13,877 nt of DNA, taken from NCBI GenBank assembly GCA_028717505.1, contig JAQUNQ010000027.1, forward strand, positions 1 through 13,877. The letters run 5' to 3'. A model generated the notes under the pieces. The model ran no database searches. It saw only the letters and a list, made by a program, of their open reading frames with translations, and was not told where the DNA came from. Below, in pieces: positions 1-7,990 of this stretch (the first letter of the stretch is position 1; each line of letters begins with the position of its first letter). Source of the DNA: Candidatus Peribacteraceae bacterium (GTDB lineage: Bacteria; Patescibacteriota; Gracilibacteria; Peribacterales; Peribacteraceae). A program made the translations under genes and the position numbers.

Positions 1-25
1 ATTATTAGAATTTGTAAACTTTAGC
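1..25 (+). promoter_or_regulatory. AT-rich leader of the large ORF, possible -10 box
   Basis: This stretch is strikingly AT-rich next to the GC-rich coding sequence that follows. TAGAAT at 6-11 matches the -10 consensus at five of six bases. A transcript starting about seven bases later would leave a very short leader before the ATG at 26, or about 75 bases before the ATG at 95. Any -35 box would lie outside the window, so the call is weak. Confidence 0.3.
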
Positions 26-3000
26 ATGCTGAGCTTTGCAGAATTGATGCGCTTTGCTCTCCGCGGCTCTCCCACCCGGGAGCGGCGGGAAATCATGCTC
101 GCGGGAAAGAAAGATGACAAACCACAGCCCGAGGATCAGGCGAGGACACCGGAAGGGCAGGAACCCGTCCGCACACTGGACGACTCGCAGCTTGTGGAAG
201 TGGAAACGCGGGACACGCAGGCGAAGATCTCGGAAATTCTCCGCGTCCTCGACAGTCAGGACATGTTCGAGAGCCTGCGGGATCCGCAGGCCGGTCGCGA
301 GACCTTCGACCAGCTCCTCGCGCACGAGGAAACGACAGCCGAGACGAATCTCTCCGCCATCGCACAACAGGCAGGCATCGCCCCGACTATGGCGGAGCAC
401 GACTCCCCTCTCCCTGAGGGGACACCACGTGAAGTGCTCTCCGCCATCCTGAAATTCGATGAGGGACATTCGCAAGTGCTCACAAGCGAGATGAAGCGCT
501 CCTTCCTCGAGGGATTGCTACGGGCTTCGCCTCGCGTGGCCGCCGCCTTCGCGCATTCCGCACTGGACCGCCTCGCAGGATACGAGAACCTGCAGGAGCG
601 CATCGAAACGGCACGGGAATTCCTAAAGGGAAAGGGCGTGGAGGCGGAAGGAATGGGACAGGCGACGCAAATCGCGCTGAAAACAGTCTCCCTGCAGGAA
701 GGCATCGAAGCAGTCCAACGTGTGAAGCCGGACATCCGGCCGGAGGAGATCCGGGACACGCTGAATAGTGCAAGCATCGCCCTCCGGAAGACGCAGGAGT
801 ACGGATCGCGCTACTGGCAGGAGAATCGCGACCTGTTCGCACCGACGGAGGAGGGGGACATCAACAGGAAGGAATACCTCACGCGCCTCCGGACGCAAGC
901 GCGCGACCTCTGCCGCCTCGTCAACATTCAAGTGCGGACCGGCGCGCAGGAGACCGCGCAGCGCATCGAGGAGAGCACGGAAAATGTTCTCAAGCGCACG
1001 CGCGAAGCGGATCTCGAAGATGACGTGCAGGCATCCGCAGCGGATCCGGGCATGCGTGCTCTCGAGCTCCTGAAGAGAGCGGATGACCCCACGAATGACC
1101 TCCCGCAGAACCCCGACCACCCCGACTTCCGGGAACTCACAGGCAACTTCCTCGAGGAAATGGAAATGCAGCTCGCCGAGCTCGCCTCCGTCCAGAGGGA
1201 TGCCGGCCTCCTCAGCAAGCGCTGGGAGGAGCACGGAACCGCGGGAGAGCAGAAGGAACGTGCGGGGAGAGAGGCCTGGCTCGCACGGTGCCGTCCCATG
1301 ATCGCCCTCGCTTCCGGCGACAGCACGCTAGAACCCGATACGCGCAGATGGCTCACGGAGCTGCAGGGACGCCTGGAGAGTCCCGCCTATGTGTTCTCGC
1401 TCACCGAGCAGGAGCGCGATGACTTCGAGATGAAGCTCGCCGTCCTCTGCGATCGCGGGCAGCACTATCTCGCGGCGAGGAGGGGCGAAGCACAGGAGAT
1501 CGAAGGCAGGCTGGATGCGGAGCTCCGGCAACCGGATACGACGCTGCTCCGTTGGATCGAGGGAAAGGAACAGGATCTCACGGCAGAAGAGCAGCGACTG
1601 AAGAGCCTGATGGTGCACCCGATCTGCGGGGCACTCCACCTCGCGGAGCAGGTGCAAGCGAAACTCGCGCGCGCCCGTGCGCAAGCCGAGCCGGTGAAGA
1701 GCGATCTCCGGAGCCAGACGCCCCGCATGTCCGCGAAAATCGCCCACGAACTCACGCGGCCCCTCGGCTTCCTCCTGGAGCAGATGCGGACGGCGGAGAA
1801 AGCGCTCGGGAACCTCGAGGAGCAAACACAGGATGAACACATCGAGCACGGGAGCGCTGTGATCGAAATTCTCCCGAAGGAGGAGCACGAGCGGCTCTAC
1901 GGCAAGACGCGGGGCGTGTACCACCGGGGGAAAATCCACCTGCGGCAGCGCCAGCCGGACGAGACACTGGAGGACTTCCGCAAGACGGTGACGCATGAGA
2001 AGGCGCATTTCATCATCGCGATCTTCGCGGAGCAGTCCTCCCTCCTCCCGACCCTCATCGACGAGCCGGCGGAGCAGATGCAGCAGCAATCCCCTGCCAC
2101 CTTCCAGGCGCTCGAGGCGCGTGGCGGAGCATGGGGCATCACGCGGGAGGAGGCGCGCAGGGATTTCGCGGAACAGGCACAGGCTCTGTCCCCCGAGCTC
2201 CTCGCACACCGCGTGGAACGGCGCTACCGGAACAATCTCGTGGAGGAGGCACTCGTGCGCAATGCACTCAGGGAGGAAGGAATCAGGACACAAGATGATG
2301 AAGTCTTCGCGGCACTCACCGCGCTCGAGCAGACCCCGCCGCAGCAGCGTGCGGCAGCCGAGGAACCCGAGAGCATGAAGAAGCTCACGGACGAGGAGCT
2401 CTACAACCTGAATGCTCAGGCAATGGCGGAAGGCGGTGAAGGCGGAGAGGAGCACCAGCAGAGAGGAGAAAACTTCTATGATGCGAAGGAAGACCTCGAA
2501 GCCATCGACCGGATGATCACGAACATCCGCACATTCGGGGAGGCCTACCCCAAGTACCAGGAGCAGGTGGCCGCAGTGTTGGGCGGCGAGAACGGCTACC
2601 GCGAAAACTACAATGAGCTCCTCCACATCTACGAGCACAGTGAGACCCGCGCGGGACAGCAGGTCGACCCCTCCCACAACACGCTCTACGAGCGGACGGT
2701 GAAGGAATTCATGGCCCATGTGACAAAAACAAACAAGAAGGTCAAGGATCTCGACGCGGAATTCTCGGATATCACCGAAACCGAGGCCGCCGTGAAACCC
2801 ACCCTCTCGCAGAAACTCGGCATCCAGTGGCTGTGCATCTACGACGTCATCCGCATCTACGAGGAATTCAAGGAGGACGTCCACTTAATCTGGAAGTCCA
2901 TGCAGGATGAGAAGACTTCGAATACGAAAGCGGCGCTCACCAAGAACCTCCCCGTCAAAATCCCAGGCACGAACATCAAGATCCCCATCCTGGGAAACTA

Positions 3001-4636
3001 CACGGTGCGCCTCTCGCACTACACCGAGCGCCGCCGGAACCAGCTCGAGCTCGACCGCGTGAAGAAGTGGGAGGACGCCTTCACGAACCTCGACGCCGAG
3101 GAACTCATCAAGTTCATCGGGGAGACCCCCACCAAGGACCAGCTGCGTGCCAGTATCGAACTCCTCGTGAAGAAGGGACGCATGAACTGGGGCGACCACC
3201 GCCTGTGGAAAGCCCTCAACGAGAAATCCAAATACAAGATGCCCTTCCGGTTCGGCGATAATACGGGCCCCTGCGACCGCGACCCGGTCCTGCGGGACAA
3301 GTGGCTCCACAAGCTCATCAGCGACATCTGGAGGGACAAGGACATGTTCGACCAGTGGATGACGGGCAACGACGGGAACTACGACAAGGAGAAGAAGTCC
3401 TATACCCATGCCGCGGACAACTACTCGAACATCGCAGGTCAGATGTCCCACGAGCTGAAGTTCATCCTGGAAAAATTCGTGGACTACCGGACCAATCGCC
3501 CCGGGGAAGTCCTCCCCGAGGAGGTGAACCCGCACCACTACGAGGAGATCCTCCACTACGCCATGCGCAACGGGAAGATGAGCATGGAGCAGAAGTTCTA
3601 CCACCTCGTCCGGGGCGTGGCGACCGGCCTCCTCCCTCTGAGCAGGCTCCGCGTGCTCGCCGGAGAGCGCGGCGAACTCCTCATGAAGTTCCCCTTCCTC
3701 GACTACTTCTACCAGCGCCATAACACGCTCGCGGAGGTCAAGCGGGTGGCGGACCAGATTACGGAAACGGACGAGAAAGGAACCGCCACCTTCGAGCCGG
3801 GCACGAAATCCACGATGTTCATCCGCCTCATCCTCCTCCGCGACCAGAAGGCACGCGAGCGCATGTCCAAAGCCATGGACCGCGTGGCAGAGAGCCTCGA
3901 CCACGAGGATATCCCCTACCTCGCCACCGACATCGACTGGGCGAAGATGCAGCGCCTCCTCGGCGTCATCAGCGGCGACCGGTCGAAGATGACAACAGAA
4001 GGAATGAAAAACGCCTACGTGGGCTTCAACGAGAAGTTCAAGGTCTACGCGAACCTTGCGAAGCTCGCGGAGGATGGCCAGGCGACCTTCACGGATGCCG
4101 ATGTGCAAGATCTTGCACAGTCACTCGCAGCCTATGTCTTCCTGGATAACCAGGCCATGCGTGCCGTCAATCTCGTACGCGGGCAGGTTTCCCTCACGCG
4201 GGCGCACCTCGAGACCGAGGGGCCGGTCACGAATCCGTCCCTCCGCACGAGCGCCTACCGCAACCGTACGCGCGACTTCGTGTGGGAGCTCGCCGCAGCG
4301 GTCGGCATGAGTGACGCGGACCTCAACGTCGAGGGCCTCACGCTCCGGGACTTCCTCGCGACACGGGAACGCGACGAGCACGAACTCACGGAAGAGATGA
4401 GAGGAAAAGTCACGAAAGCCACGCCCTTCTTCTGCCGCGCATTCGAGCAGAAAATCATGAGCAATAGCGATGTATTCAGGCGCAAGCTCATCGCATTCGA
4501 GGGCGGAAGCTTCGCGAGCGGGAAATCGTTCCTGGACAGCGGCTGCAGTGAGAGAGGACCGGGATTCAACCACAACGAATTCAGGGAGCGCTACCCCACC
4601 GTGAAGTTCTTCGCGCGGAGCGGCCGGCGGGAATGA
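26..4636 (+). CDS. very large soluble protein of unknown function with an embedded HEXXH metallopeptidase-like segment
   Basis: This 1536-residue protein matches no family I recognise as a whole. There is no signal peptide and no clear membrane span, so it is probably cytoplasmic. Residues 24-110 are rich in Asp, Glu, Gln and Lys and look disordered. The rest of the first half is charged, helical and probably partly coiled-coil. At 657-661 it carries HEKAH, an HEXXH zinc-binding motif. A strand-like stretch, GVYHRGKIHLR, precedes it at 630-640, as in many zincins. NNLVEEAL at 736-743 could supply a third, gluzincin-type Glu ligand. A Gly/Glu linker lies near 800-817. The second half is richer in Trp and Tyr, with a compact-looking block near 1050-1230. 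The start is uncertain: ATG 26 gives the full ORF, but ATG 95 (Met24) follows purine-rich GGCGGGAA and starts a more typical N-terminus. dut follows 35 bases downstream. That it is a real gene is nearly certain; its function is unknown. Confidence 0.85.
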   Translation: MLSFAELMRFALRGSPTRERREIMLAGKKDDKPQPEDQARTPEGQEPVRTLDDSQLVEVETRDTQAKISEILRVLDSQDMFESLRDPQAGRETFDQLLAHEETTAETNLSAIAQQAGIAPTMAEHDSPLPEGTPREVLSAILKFDEGHSQVLTSEMKRSFLEGLLRASPRVAAAFAHSALDRLAGYENLQERIETAREFLKGKGVEAEGMGQATQIALKTVSLQEGIEAVQRVKPDIRPEEIRDTLNSASIALRKTQEYGSRYWQENRDLFAPTEEGDINRKEYLTRLRTQARDLCRLVNIQVRTGAQETAQRIEESTENVLKRTREADLEDDVQASAADPGMRALELLKRADDPTNDLPQNPDHPDFRELTGNFLEEMEMQLAELASVQRDAGLLSKRWEEHGTAGEQKERAGREAWLARCRPMIALASGDSTLEPDTRRWLTELQGRLESPAYVFSLTEQERDDFEMKLAVLCDRGQHYLAARRGEAQEIEGRLDAELRQPDTTLLRWIEGKEQDLTAEEQRLKSLMVHPICGALHLAEQVQAKLARARAQAEPVKSDLRSQTPRMSAKIAHELTRPLGFLLEQMRTAEKALGNLEEQTQDEHIEHGSAVIEILPKEEHERLYGKTRGVYHRGKIHLRQRQPDETLEDFRKTVTHEKAHFIIAIFAEQSSLLPTLIDEPAEQMQQQSPATFQALEARGGAWGITREEARRDFAEQAQALSPELLAHRVERRYRNNLVEEALVRNALREEGIRTQDDEVFAALTALEQTPPQQRAAAEEPESMKKLTDEELYNLNAQAMAEGGEGGEEHQQRGENFYDAKEDLEAIDRMITNIRTFGEAYPKYQEQVAAVLGGENGYRENYNELLHIYEHSETRAGQQVDPSHNTLYERTVKEFMAHVTKTNKKVKDLDAEFSDITETEAAVKPTLSQKLGIQWLCIYDVIRIYEEFKEDVHLIWKSMQDEKTSNTKAALTKNLPVKIPGTNIKIPILGNYTVRLSHYTERRRNQLELDRVKKWEDAFTNLDAEELIKFIGETPTKDQLRASIELLVKKGRMNWGDHRLWKALNEKSKYKMPFRFGDNTGPCDRDPVLRDKWLHKLISDIWRDKDMFDQWMTGNDGNYDKEKKSYTHAADNYSNIAGQMSHELKFILEKFVDYRTNRPGEVLPEEVNPHHYEEILHYAMRNGKMSMEQKFYHLVRGVATGLLPLSRLRVLAGERGELLMKFPFLDYFYQRHNTLAEVKRVADQITETDEKGTATFEPGTKSTMFIRLILLRDQKARERMSKAMDRVAESLDHEDIPYLATDIDWAKMQRLLGVISGDRSKMTTEGMKNAYVGFNEKFKVYANLAKLAEDGQATFTDADVQDLAQSLAAYVFLDNQAMRAVNLVRGQVSLTRAHLETEGPVTNPSLRTSAYRNRTRDFVWELAAAVGMSDADLNVEGLTLRDFLATRERDEHELTEEMRGKVTKATPFFCRAFEQKIMSNSDVFRRKLIAFEGGSFASGKSFLDSGCSERGPGFNHNEFRERYPTVKFFARSGRRE

Positions 4637-4671
4637 GAATGCGTGAGAGAGGGGTTGCACCGTGAAGCCGC

Positions 4672-5127
4672 TTGCTCCAAGCTTCCTCCGTGCACGTCGC
4701 CATCCAGCGCATCGATCCGTCCCTCCCCCTCCCCCGCTTCGAGTCGGCGGGCGCGGTGGGCTTCGACCTGATCACGCGCGAGACGACCGTCATCGCCCCC
4801 GGGAAGATCGCGCTCGTGCCGGGGAATGTCATCGTGAAGGTGCCCGAGGGCCACGCCCTCCTCATCGTCCCCCGCTCCTCCCTCCCACGGAAGAAGGCTC
4901 TCGTCTGCCCGCACTCCATCGGAGTCATCGACTGCGACTACCACGGGGGGAAGGACGAGATCCTCGTGCAAGTGCAGAACGTCAGCGATGCCCCTGTCAC
5001 CGTGGAGCGCGGCGAGCGGATCGCACAGGGGATCTTCGTGAAAGTGGAGCGCGCCGAGTGGGAGGAGGTGGACGGCCACGGCGCAGAAACGAGAGGCGGA
5101 TTTGGGTCGACGGGAACACACGCGTAA
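4672..5127 (+). CDS. dut: dUTP diphosphatase (dUTPase)
   Basis: Hydrolyses dUTP to dUMP and pyrophosphate, keeping uracil out of DNA and supplying dUMP for dTMP synthesis; cytoplasmic, normally a homotrimer. All five family motifs are visible in the 151 residues: I, AGAVGFDL 26-33; II, PRSSLP 67-72; III, GVIDCDYHGG 84-93 with catalytic Asp87; IV, GERIAQGIF 114-122; V, RGGFGSTGT 141-149, the mobile C-terminal arm that closes over the site. The length is normal for the family. An in-frame stop at 4663-4665 limits the possible starts to TTG 4672 or GTG 4690. TTG keeps the usual N-terminal strand and has purine-rich GAGAGAGGGG at 4645-4654, about 17 bases upstream, which is far for a Shine-Dalgarno site. 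It is probably co-transcribed with the large ORF, and it converges on ftsZ across a palindromic terminator. Confidence 0.92.
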   Translation: MLQASSVHVAIQRIDPSLPLPRFESAGAVGFDLITRETTVIAPGKIALVPGNVIVKVPEGHALLIVPRSSLPRKKALVCPHSIGVIDCDYHGGKDEILVQVQNVSDAPVTVERGERIAQGIFVKVERAEWEEVDGHGAETRGGFGSTGTHA

Positions 5128-5128
5128 A

Positions 5129-5206
5129 AACCCTCTCCCCTGCCCCCTCTCCCGTTTCACGGGAGAGGGGTACCCCGCACGAGCGGGGCGGGGTGAGGGT
5201 TGTTTT
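5129..5206. terminator. three-stem palindromic element, probable two-way terminator for dut and ftsZ
   Basis: The outer arms 5129-5140 (AACCCTCTCCCC) and 5190-5201 (GGGGTGAGGGTT) pair over 12 bases with one mismatch. Inside are an 11-bp perfect stem, 5144-5154 with 5160-5170 around loop TTTCA, and a 6-bp stem, 5173-5178 with 5183-5188 around ACGA. On the plus strand it runs into GTTTTA at 5202-5207. On the minus strand it runs into TTTTT (5126-5130). It can therefore end transcripts from both converging genes. The 3' edge overlaps the ftsZ stop codon (5205-5207). The CCCTCTCCC / GGGAGAGGG / GGGGTGAGGG pattern also resembles, from memory, palindromic repeats scattered between genes in many bacteria. 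Confidence 0.75.
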
Positions 5207-6452
5207 ACTTGCTAATCGGCTTCCGCATGAACGCCGGCACCTCGAGCTCCTCCTCGTTCAGGTTGAGGGACGTGGACTTCATGGAGGGGAAAGAGGTCTT
5301 CCGCAGATCCTCCCTGGCCTCCTCGGGAGCTCCTCCCATGCGCGCGCCCTTGAGGGCCGTCTTCAATCCGCGCGAGGCGGCGAGAGCGGCCATCGGCTCA
5401 GTCGCCGCATCCTCGAAGCCCGTGGCAATGACGGTGACCTTCACCTCACCCGTGAACTTCTCGTCGATGACGGCACCGAAGATGATGTTCGCCTCCGGGT
5501 CGGCCGCCTCCGTGATGATGCGCGCGGCCTCGTCCACCTCGAACATGCTGAGGTCGTTGCCGCCCGTAATGTTGAAGAGGACACCCTTGGCACCGGAGAT
5601 GGAGAGATCGAGGAGCGGACTGTCGATCGCAGCGCGGGCTGCCTCGGCTGCACGGCTATCGCCCGTGCCGTAGCCAATGCCCATGAGGGCCGTCCCGGCA
5701 TCCTGCATGATGGACTTCACGTCCGCGAAGTCGACGTTGATGAGCCCATGCTCCGTGATGAGGTTCGAGATGCCCTCGATCGCGTGCTGCAGGACCTCAT
5801 CCACGACCTGGAACGCCTCGGTGAGGGGCGTGGTCTTGTCGATGAGCGAGAGGATCTTGTCATTCGGAATCGTGATGAGGGTATCCACCTTTCCCTTGAG
5901 GTTCGCGACGGCCTCCTCCGCCTGCTGCTTCCTCTTGAGCCCCTCGAAGCTGAAGGGCTTCGTGACGACGGCGACCGTGAGGATGCCCATGCTGCGGGCG
6001 AGCTCCGCGATCACGGCCACGCTGCCGCTCCCCGTGCCACCCCCCAGGCCCGCCGTGATGAAGAGCATGTCCGTCCCCTCGAGGGTAGACTGAATCTCCG
6101 CGCTGCTCTCCTCCGCAGCTTTCTTGCCGATGTCCGGATTCGCCCCCGCGCCGAGTCCGCGCGTCGTCCCGCGCCCGATGGTGATCTTCCGGGGGGCGGG
6201 ATTGTGGTAGAGCGCCTGCATGTCGGTGTTGAGCGCGATGAACTCGACGCCCTGCACCTTCGATTCGATCATGCGCTTCACGGCATTGCTGCCGCCGCCG
6301 CCCGTTCCGAGGACGCGGATGTCCGCGCCGGGGGAGGCATCGGGGCGTATCTCGCGCGACGCGCTGCTGGCCGCGGTGTCATCGTACTGCCCACCAGTAC
6401 TGCCGCCCGAGGAGCGGGAGCCACTGAAGAGAGATCGGAGAGTGTCGGACAT
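5205..6452 (-). CDS. ftsZ: cell division protein FtsZ
   Basis: Tubulin-like GTPase that polymerises into the cytokinetic Z-ring at mid-cell. Of 415 residues, the first 45 or so are a Gly/Ser-rich extension, longer than in E. coli. The GTPase core then begins with DIRVLGTGGGGSNAV (44-58). The T3-loop region is GLGAGANPDIG (99-109), and the tubulin signature GGGTGSG lies at 137-143. The T7 catalytic loop NVDFADVK (239-246) supplies Asn239, Asp241 and Asp244, which act on the GTP of the neighbouring subunit. The C-terminal domain runs to about 345, followed by a linker and the conserved tail peptide ELEVPAFMRKP (402-412), the docking site for FtsA. It lies 38 bases downstream of ftsA in the same direction, a standard ftsA-ftsZ operon. 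There is no Shine-Dalgarno site before the ATG, only a pyrimidine-rich leader. Confidence 0.98.
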   Translation of the reverse strand: MSDTLRSLFSGSRSSGGSTGGQYDDTAASSASREIRPDASPGADIRVLGTGGGGSNAVKRMIESKVQGVEFIALNTDMQALYHNPAPRKITIGRGTTRGLGAGANPDIGKKAAEESSAEIQSTLEGTDMLFITAGLGGGTGSGSVAVIAELARSMGILTVAVVTKPFSFEGLKRKQQAEEAVANLKGKVDTLITIPNDKILSLIDKTTPLTEAFQVVDEVLQHAIEGISNLITEHGLINVDFADVKSIMQDAGTALMGIGYGTGDSRAAEAARAAIDSPLLDLSISGAKGVLFNITGGNDLSMFEVDEAARIITEAADPEANIIFGAVIDEKFTGEVKVTVIATGFEDAATEPMAALAASRGLKTALKGARMGGAPEEAREDLRKTSFPSMKSTSLNLNEEELEVPAFMRKPISK

Positions 6453-6490
6453 GGCTGGAAGGGGAAAGGGACGGAAGGAGAAGGAAATAC
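6453..6490 (-). promoter_or_regulatory. pyrimidine-rich leader of ftsZ in place of a Shine-Dalgarno site
   Basis: Read on the minus strand, the 38 bases between the ftsA stop and the ftsZ ATG are almost all C and T, for example CCTTCTCCTTCCGTCCC. There is no GGAGG-like sequence. Translation may rely on coupling to ftsA or on binding of ribosomal protein S1 to the pyrimidine tract; this is inference. Confidence 0.4.
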
Positions 6491-7723
6491 TTACGGGAGG
6501 AGACTCTTGAACCAGGTACCCACGCGCTGCACGGCCCGGCGCATCTGCACGGCGCCGGCGAGCTGGGCGCTGCCGCCTTCGCGCATGCCCCAGATGAGGG
6601 TGCCGAGCGCGGTGGCGTAGGCGGGATCATCCACTTTCTCGATGACGCCGCCGATGTCGACGGGGAAGCCCATCTGCACCGGCAGGCCGAGGACGTCGCG
6701 CGCGAGGTCGAGAACGCCCGGCGCCTTGGCCGCGGCCCCCGTGAGGAGGGCGCCCGCCGGCAGCATGCCGCTGCGTCCGATGCGCTCGAGCTCCTGCTTC
6801 ACAAGTGAGAAAACTTCGAAGTAGCGCGCCTGCATGATCTCGGCCATGTAGCGCTTGCTCACCGTCTGCGTGTCGACCTTGCTCACGGAGGAGAGGTCGA
6901 TCATCTCGCGCTCTGCGATCTCCTGCGGGAGCACCGAGCCGAACTCGATCTTGATCTTCTCCGCCGTATCGATGGAGGTCCGGAGACCGATGGCAATGTC
7001 ATTCGTCACGCTCTCGCCGCCGAGGGGGAGCGAGACCGAGTAGAGGATGGTCCCCTCCTCGTAGACCGCCACGCTCGTGCAGCCCGCGCCGATGTCGATG
7101 ACGACGACGCCGAGCTCCTTCTGCCGCTTGGTGAGGACCGCCTCGGAGACGGCGATGGTCGCCGGCACGAGGTCGTCGATGTCCACCCCCGCCTGATCCA
7201 CGCACTTCTCGATGTTCTTCACGTGCTGGATGTGTCCCGTCACGATGTGCGCCTCCACCTCCAGCCGGATGCCCGTCATGCCGACGGGATTCTTGATGCC
7301 GCGCTGCTCATCCACCGCGTAGGACTTCGGCTCGATGTGCAGGATGCGGCGGTTGGCCGGGATGCTCACGGCCTGCGCGGCCTCGAGCACGCGCCCCACG
7401 TCCTCCACCGTGATCTCGGAGCCCGAGATGGCGATGACCCCGCGGCTGTCGAAGGCCTCGACGTGCGAGCCGCTCATCCCCACGAAGACGTGGTTGATGG
7501 GGACACCCGCCATGCGCTCGGCATCTTCTAAGGAGGAGATGATGTTATGAATGAGCTCCTCGACGTCGATCACGTGCCCCTTGCGCATGCCAAGCGAAGG
7601 GGAGATGCCGACGCCGATGACGTTCGGCACCCGCTTCTCCTGTTCGCCGTCCACGACGGCAACGACGGTGCGGATCTTCGCACTGCCGATATCGAGACTC
7701 GCGAGGATGCGTTCTTTGGGCAT
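6491..7723 (-). CDS. ftsA: cell division protein FtsA, actin-like membrane anchor of the Z-ring
   Basis: Actin-fold ATPase that binds the FtsZ tail and tethers it to the inner face of the membrane. With the start at 7721-7723 it has 410 residues, normal for FtsA, and begins MPKERILASLDIGSAK. The open frame extends 37 codons further upstream, but those residues do not resemble FtsA. Phosphate-1 motif: DIGSAK at 11-16. The FtsA-specific 1C subdomain lies near 85-165. Phosphate-2: VVIDIGAGCTSVAV at 207-220. Adenosine motif: GALLTGAAA at 324-332. The last residues, about 394-410, form an amphipathic membrane-targeting helix with a Trp-Phe pair (VGTWFKSLLP). It is the first gene of the two-gene division operon; a 267-base AT-rich gap upstream probably holds the promoter. 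No Shine-Dalgarno site is seen. Confidence 0.97.
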   Translation of the reverse strand: MPKERILASLDIGSAKIRTVVAVVDGEQEKRVPNVIGVGISPSLGMRKGHVIDVEELIHNIISSLEDAERMAGVPINHVFVGMSGSHVEAFDSRGVIAISGSEITVEDVGRVLEAAQAVSIPANRRILHIEPKSYAVDEQRGIKNPVGMTGIRLEVEAHIVTGHIQHVKNIEKCVDQAGVDIDDLVPATIAVSEAVLTKRQKELGVVVIDIGAGCTSVAVYEEGTILYSVSLPLGGESVTNDIAIGLRTSIDTAEKIKIEFGSVLPQEIAEREMIDLSSVSKVDTQTVSKRYMAEIMQARYFEVFSLVKQELERIGRSGMLPAGALLTGAAAKAPGVLDLARDVLGLPVQMGFPVDIGGVIEKVDDPAYATALGTLIWGMREGGSAQLAGAVQMRRAVQRVGTWFKSLLP

Positions 7724-7990
7724 GGGAGTGAAAGAAAAATAGGAGAGATAAGGAGAAAGAATCCACAACACCGAGCGCGTCGTGGAAAGTCGGAGGAGAG
7801 TGTAAGTGTGGAGGAAAGAGCCCTGCAAGAGCACAGCGACTACGTTTGGTATTCAGCGCAAGAGACTTTGAACAATATATCTATTCAAATTTTTTCTGAA
7901 GGTGCAGGGATGAACTACATTTTGTGAACAAAAAAATTGAGGGCGAAAAACAGGTGAACACCACATGTATACAATCACCTCCTCTCCGCA
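7724..7990 (-). promoter_or_regulatory. 267-base spacer: ftsA leader and probable promoter region
   Basis: This gap between the exonuclease stop and the ftsA start holds no credible gene. Near ftsA (7724-7762, minus-strand sense) it is a polypyrimidine tract without a Shine-Dalgarno site. The section about 7867-7945 is AT-rich against a GC-rich background and includes an inverted repeat, TTTGAA 7867-7872 with TTCAAA 7884-7889. This flanks GATATATTG (minus strand), a plausible -10 area. No convincing -35 box pairs with it. A 6-bp inverted repeat, AGGTGA 7952-7957 with TCACCT 7975-7980, followed on the minus strand by GTTTTT, may be a weak terminator for the exonuclease gene. Confidence 0.4.

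Noticed and set aside
1328..2884. 518-codon minus-strand ORF inside the large plus-strand gene
   Set aside because: Leu/Arg/His-rich shadow of the 1536-residue frame. The plus frame is continuous for 4.6 kb and carries an HEXXH motif with plausible flanks.
2885..4108. 407-codon minus-strand ORF inside the large gene
   Set aside because: Val/Glu/His-rich reverse image of the plus frame, with no recognisable motif and no start signal.
4662..6620. 652-codon plus-strand ORF overlapping dut and antisense to ftsZ
   Set aside because: Its translation is Arg/Ala/Pro-rich low-complexity sequence without family motifs, while dut and ftsZ in other frames show every expected motif. Long antisense frames are common in GC-rich genes.
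7724..7834. 37-codon N-terminal extension of ftsA
   Set aside because: FtsA proteins begin close to the first phosphate motif, and the extension lies in the leader region with no homology to FtsA.
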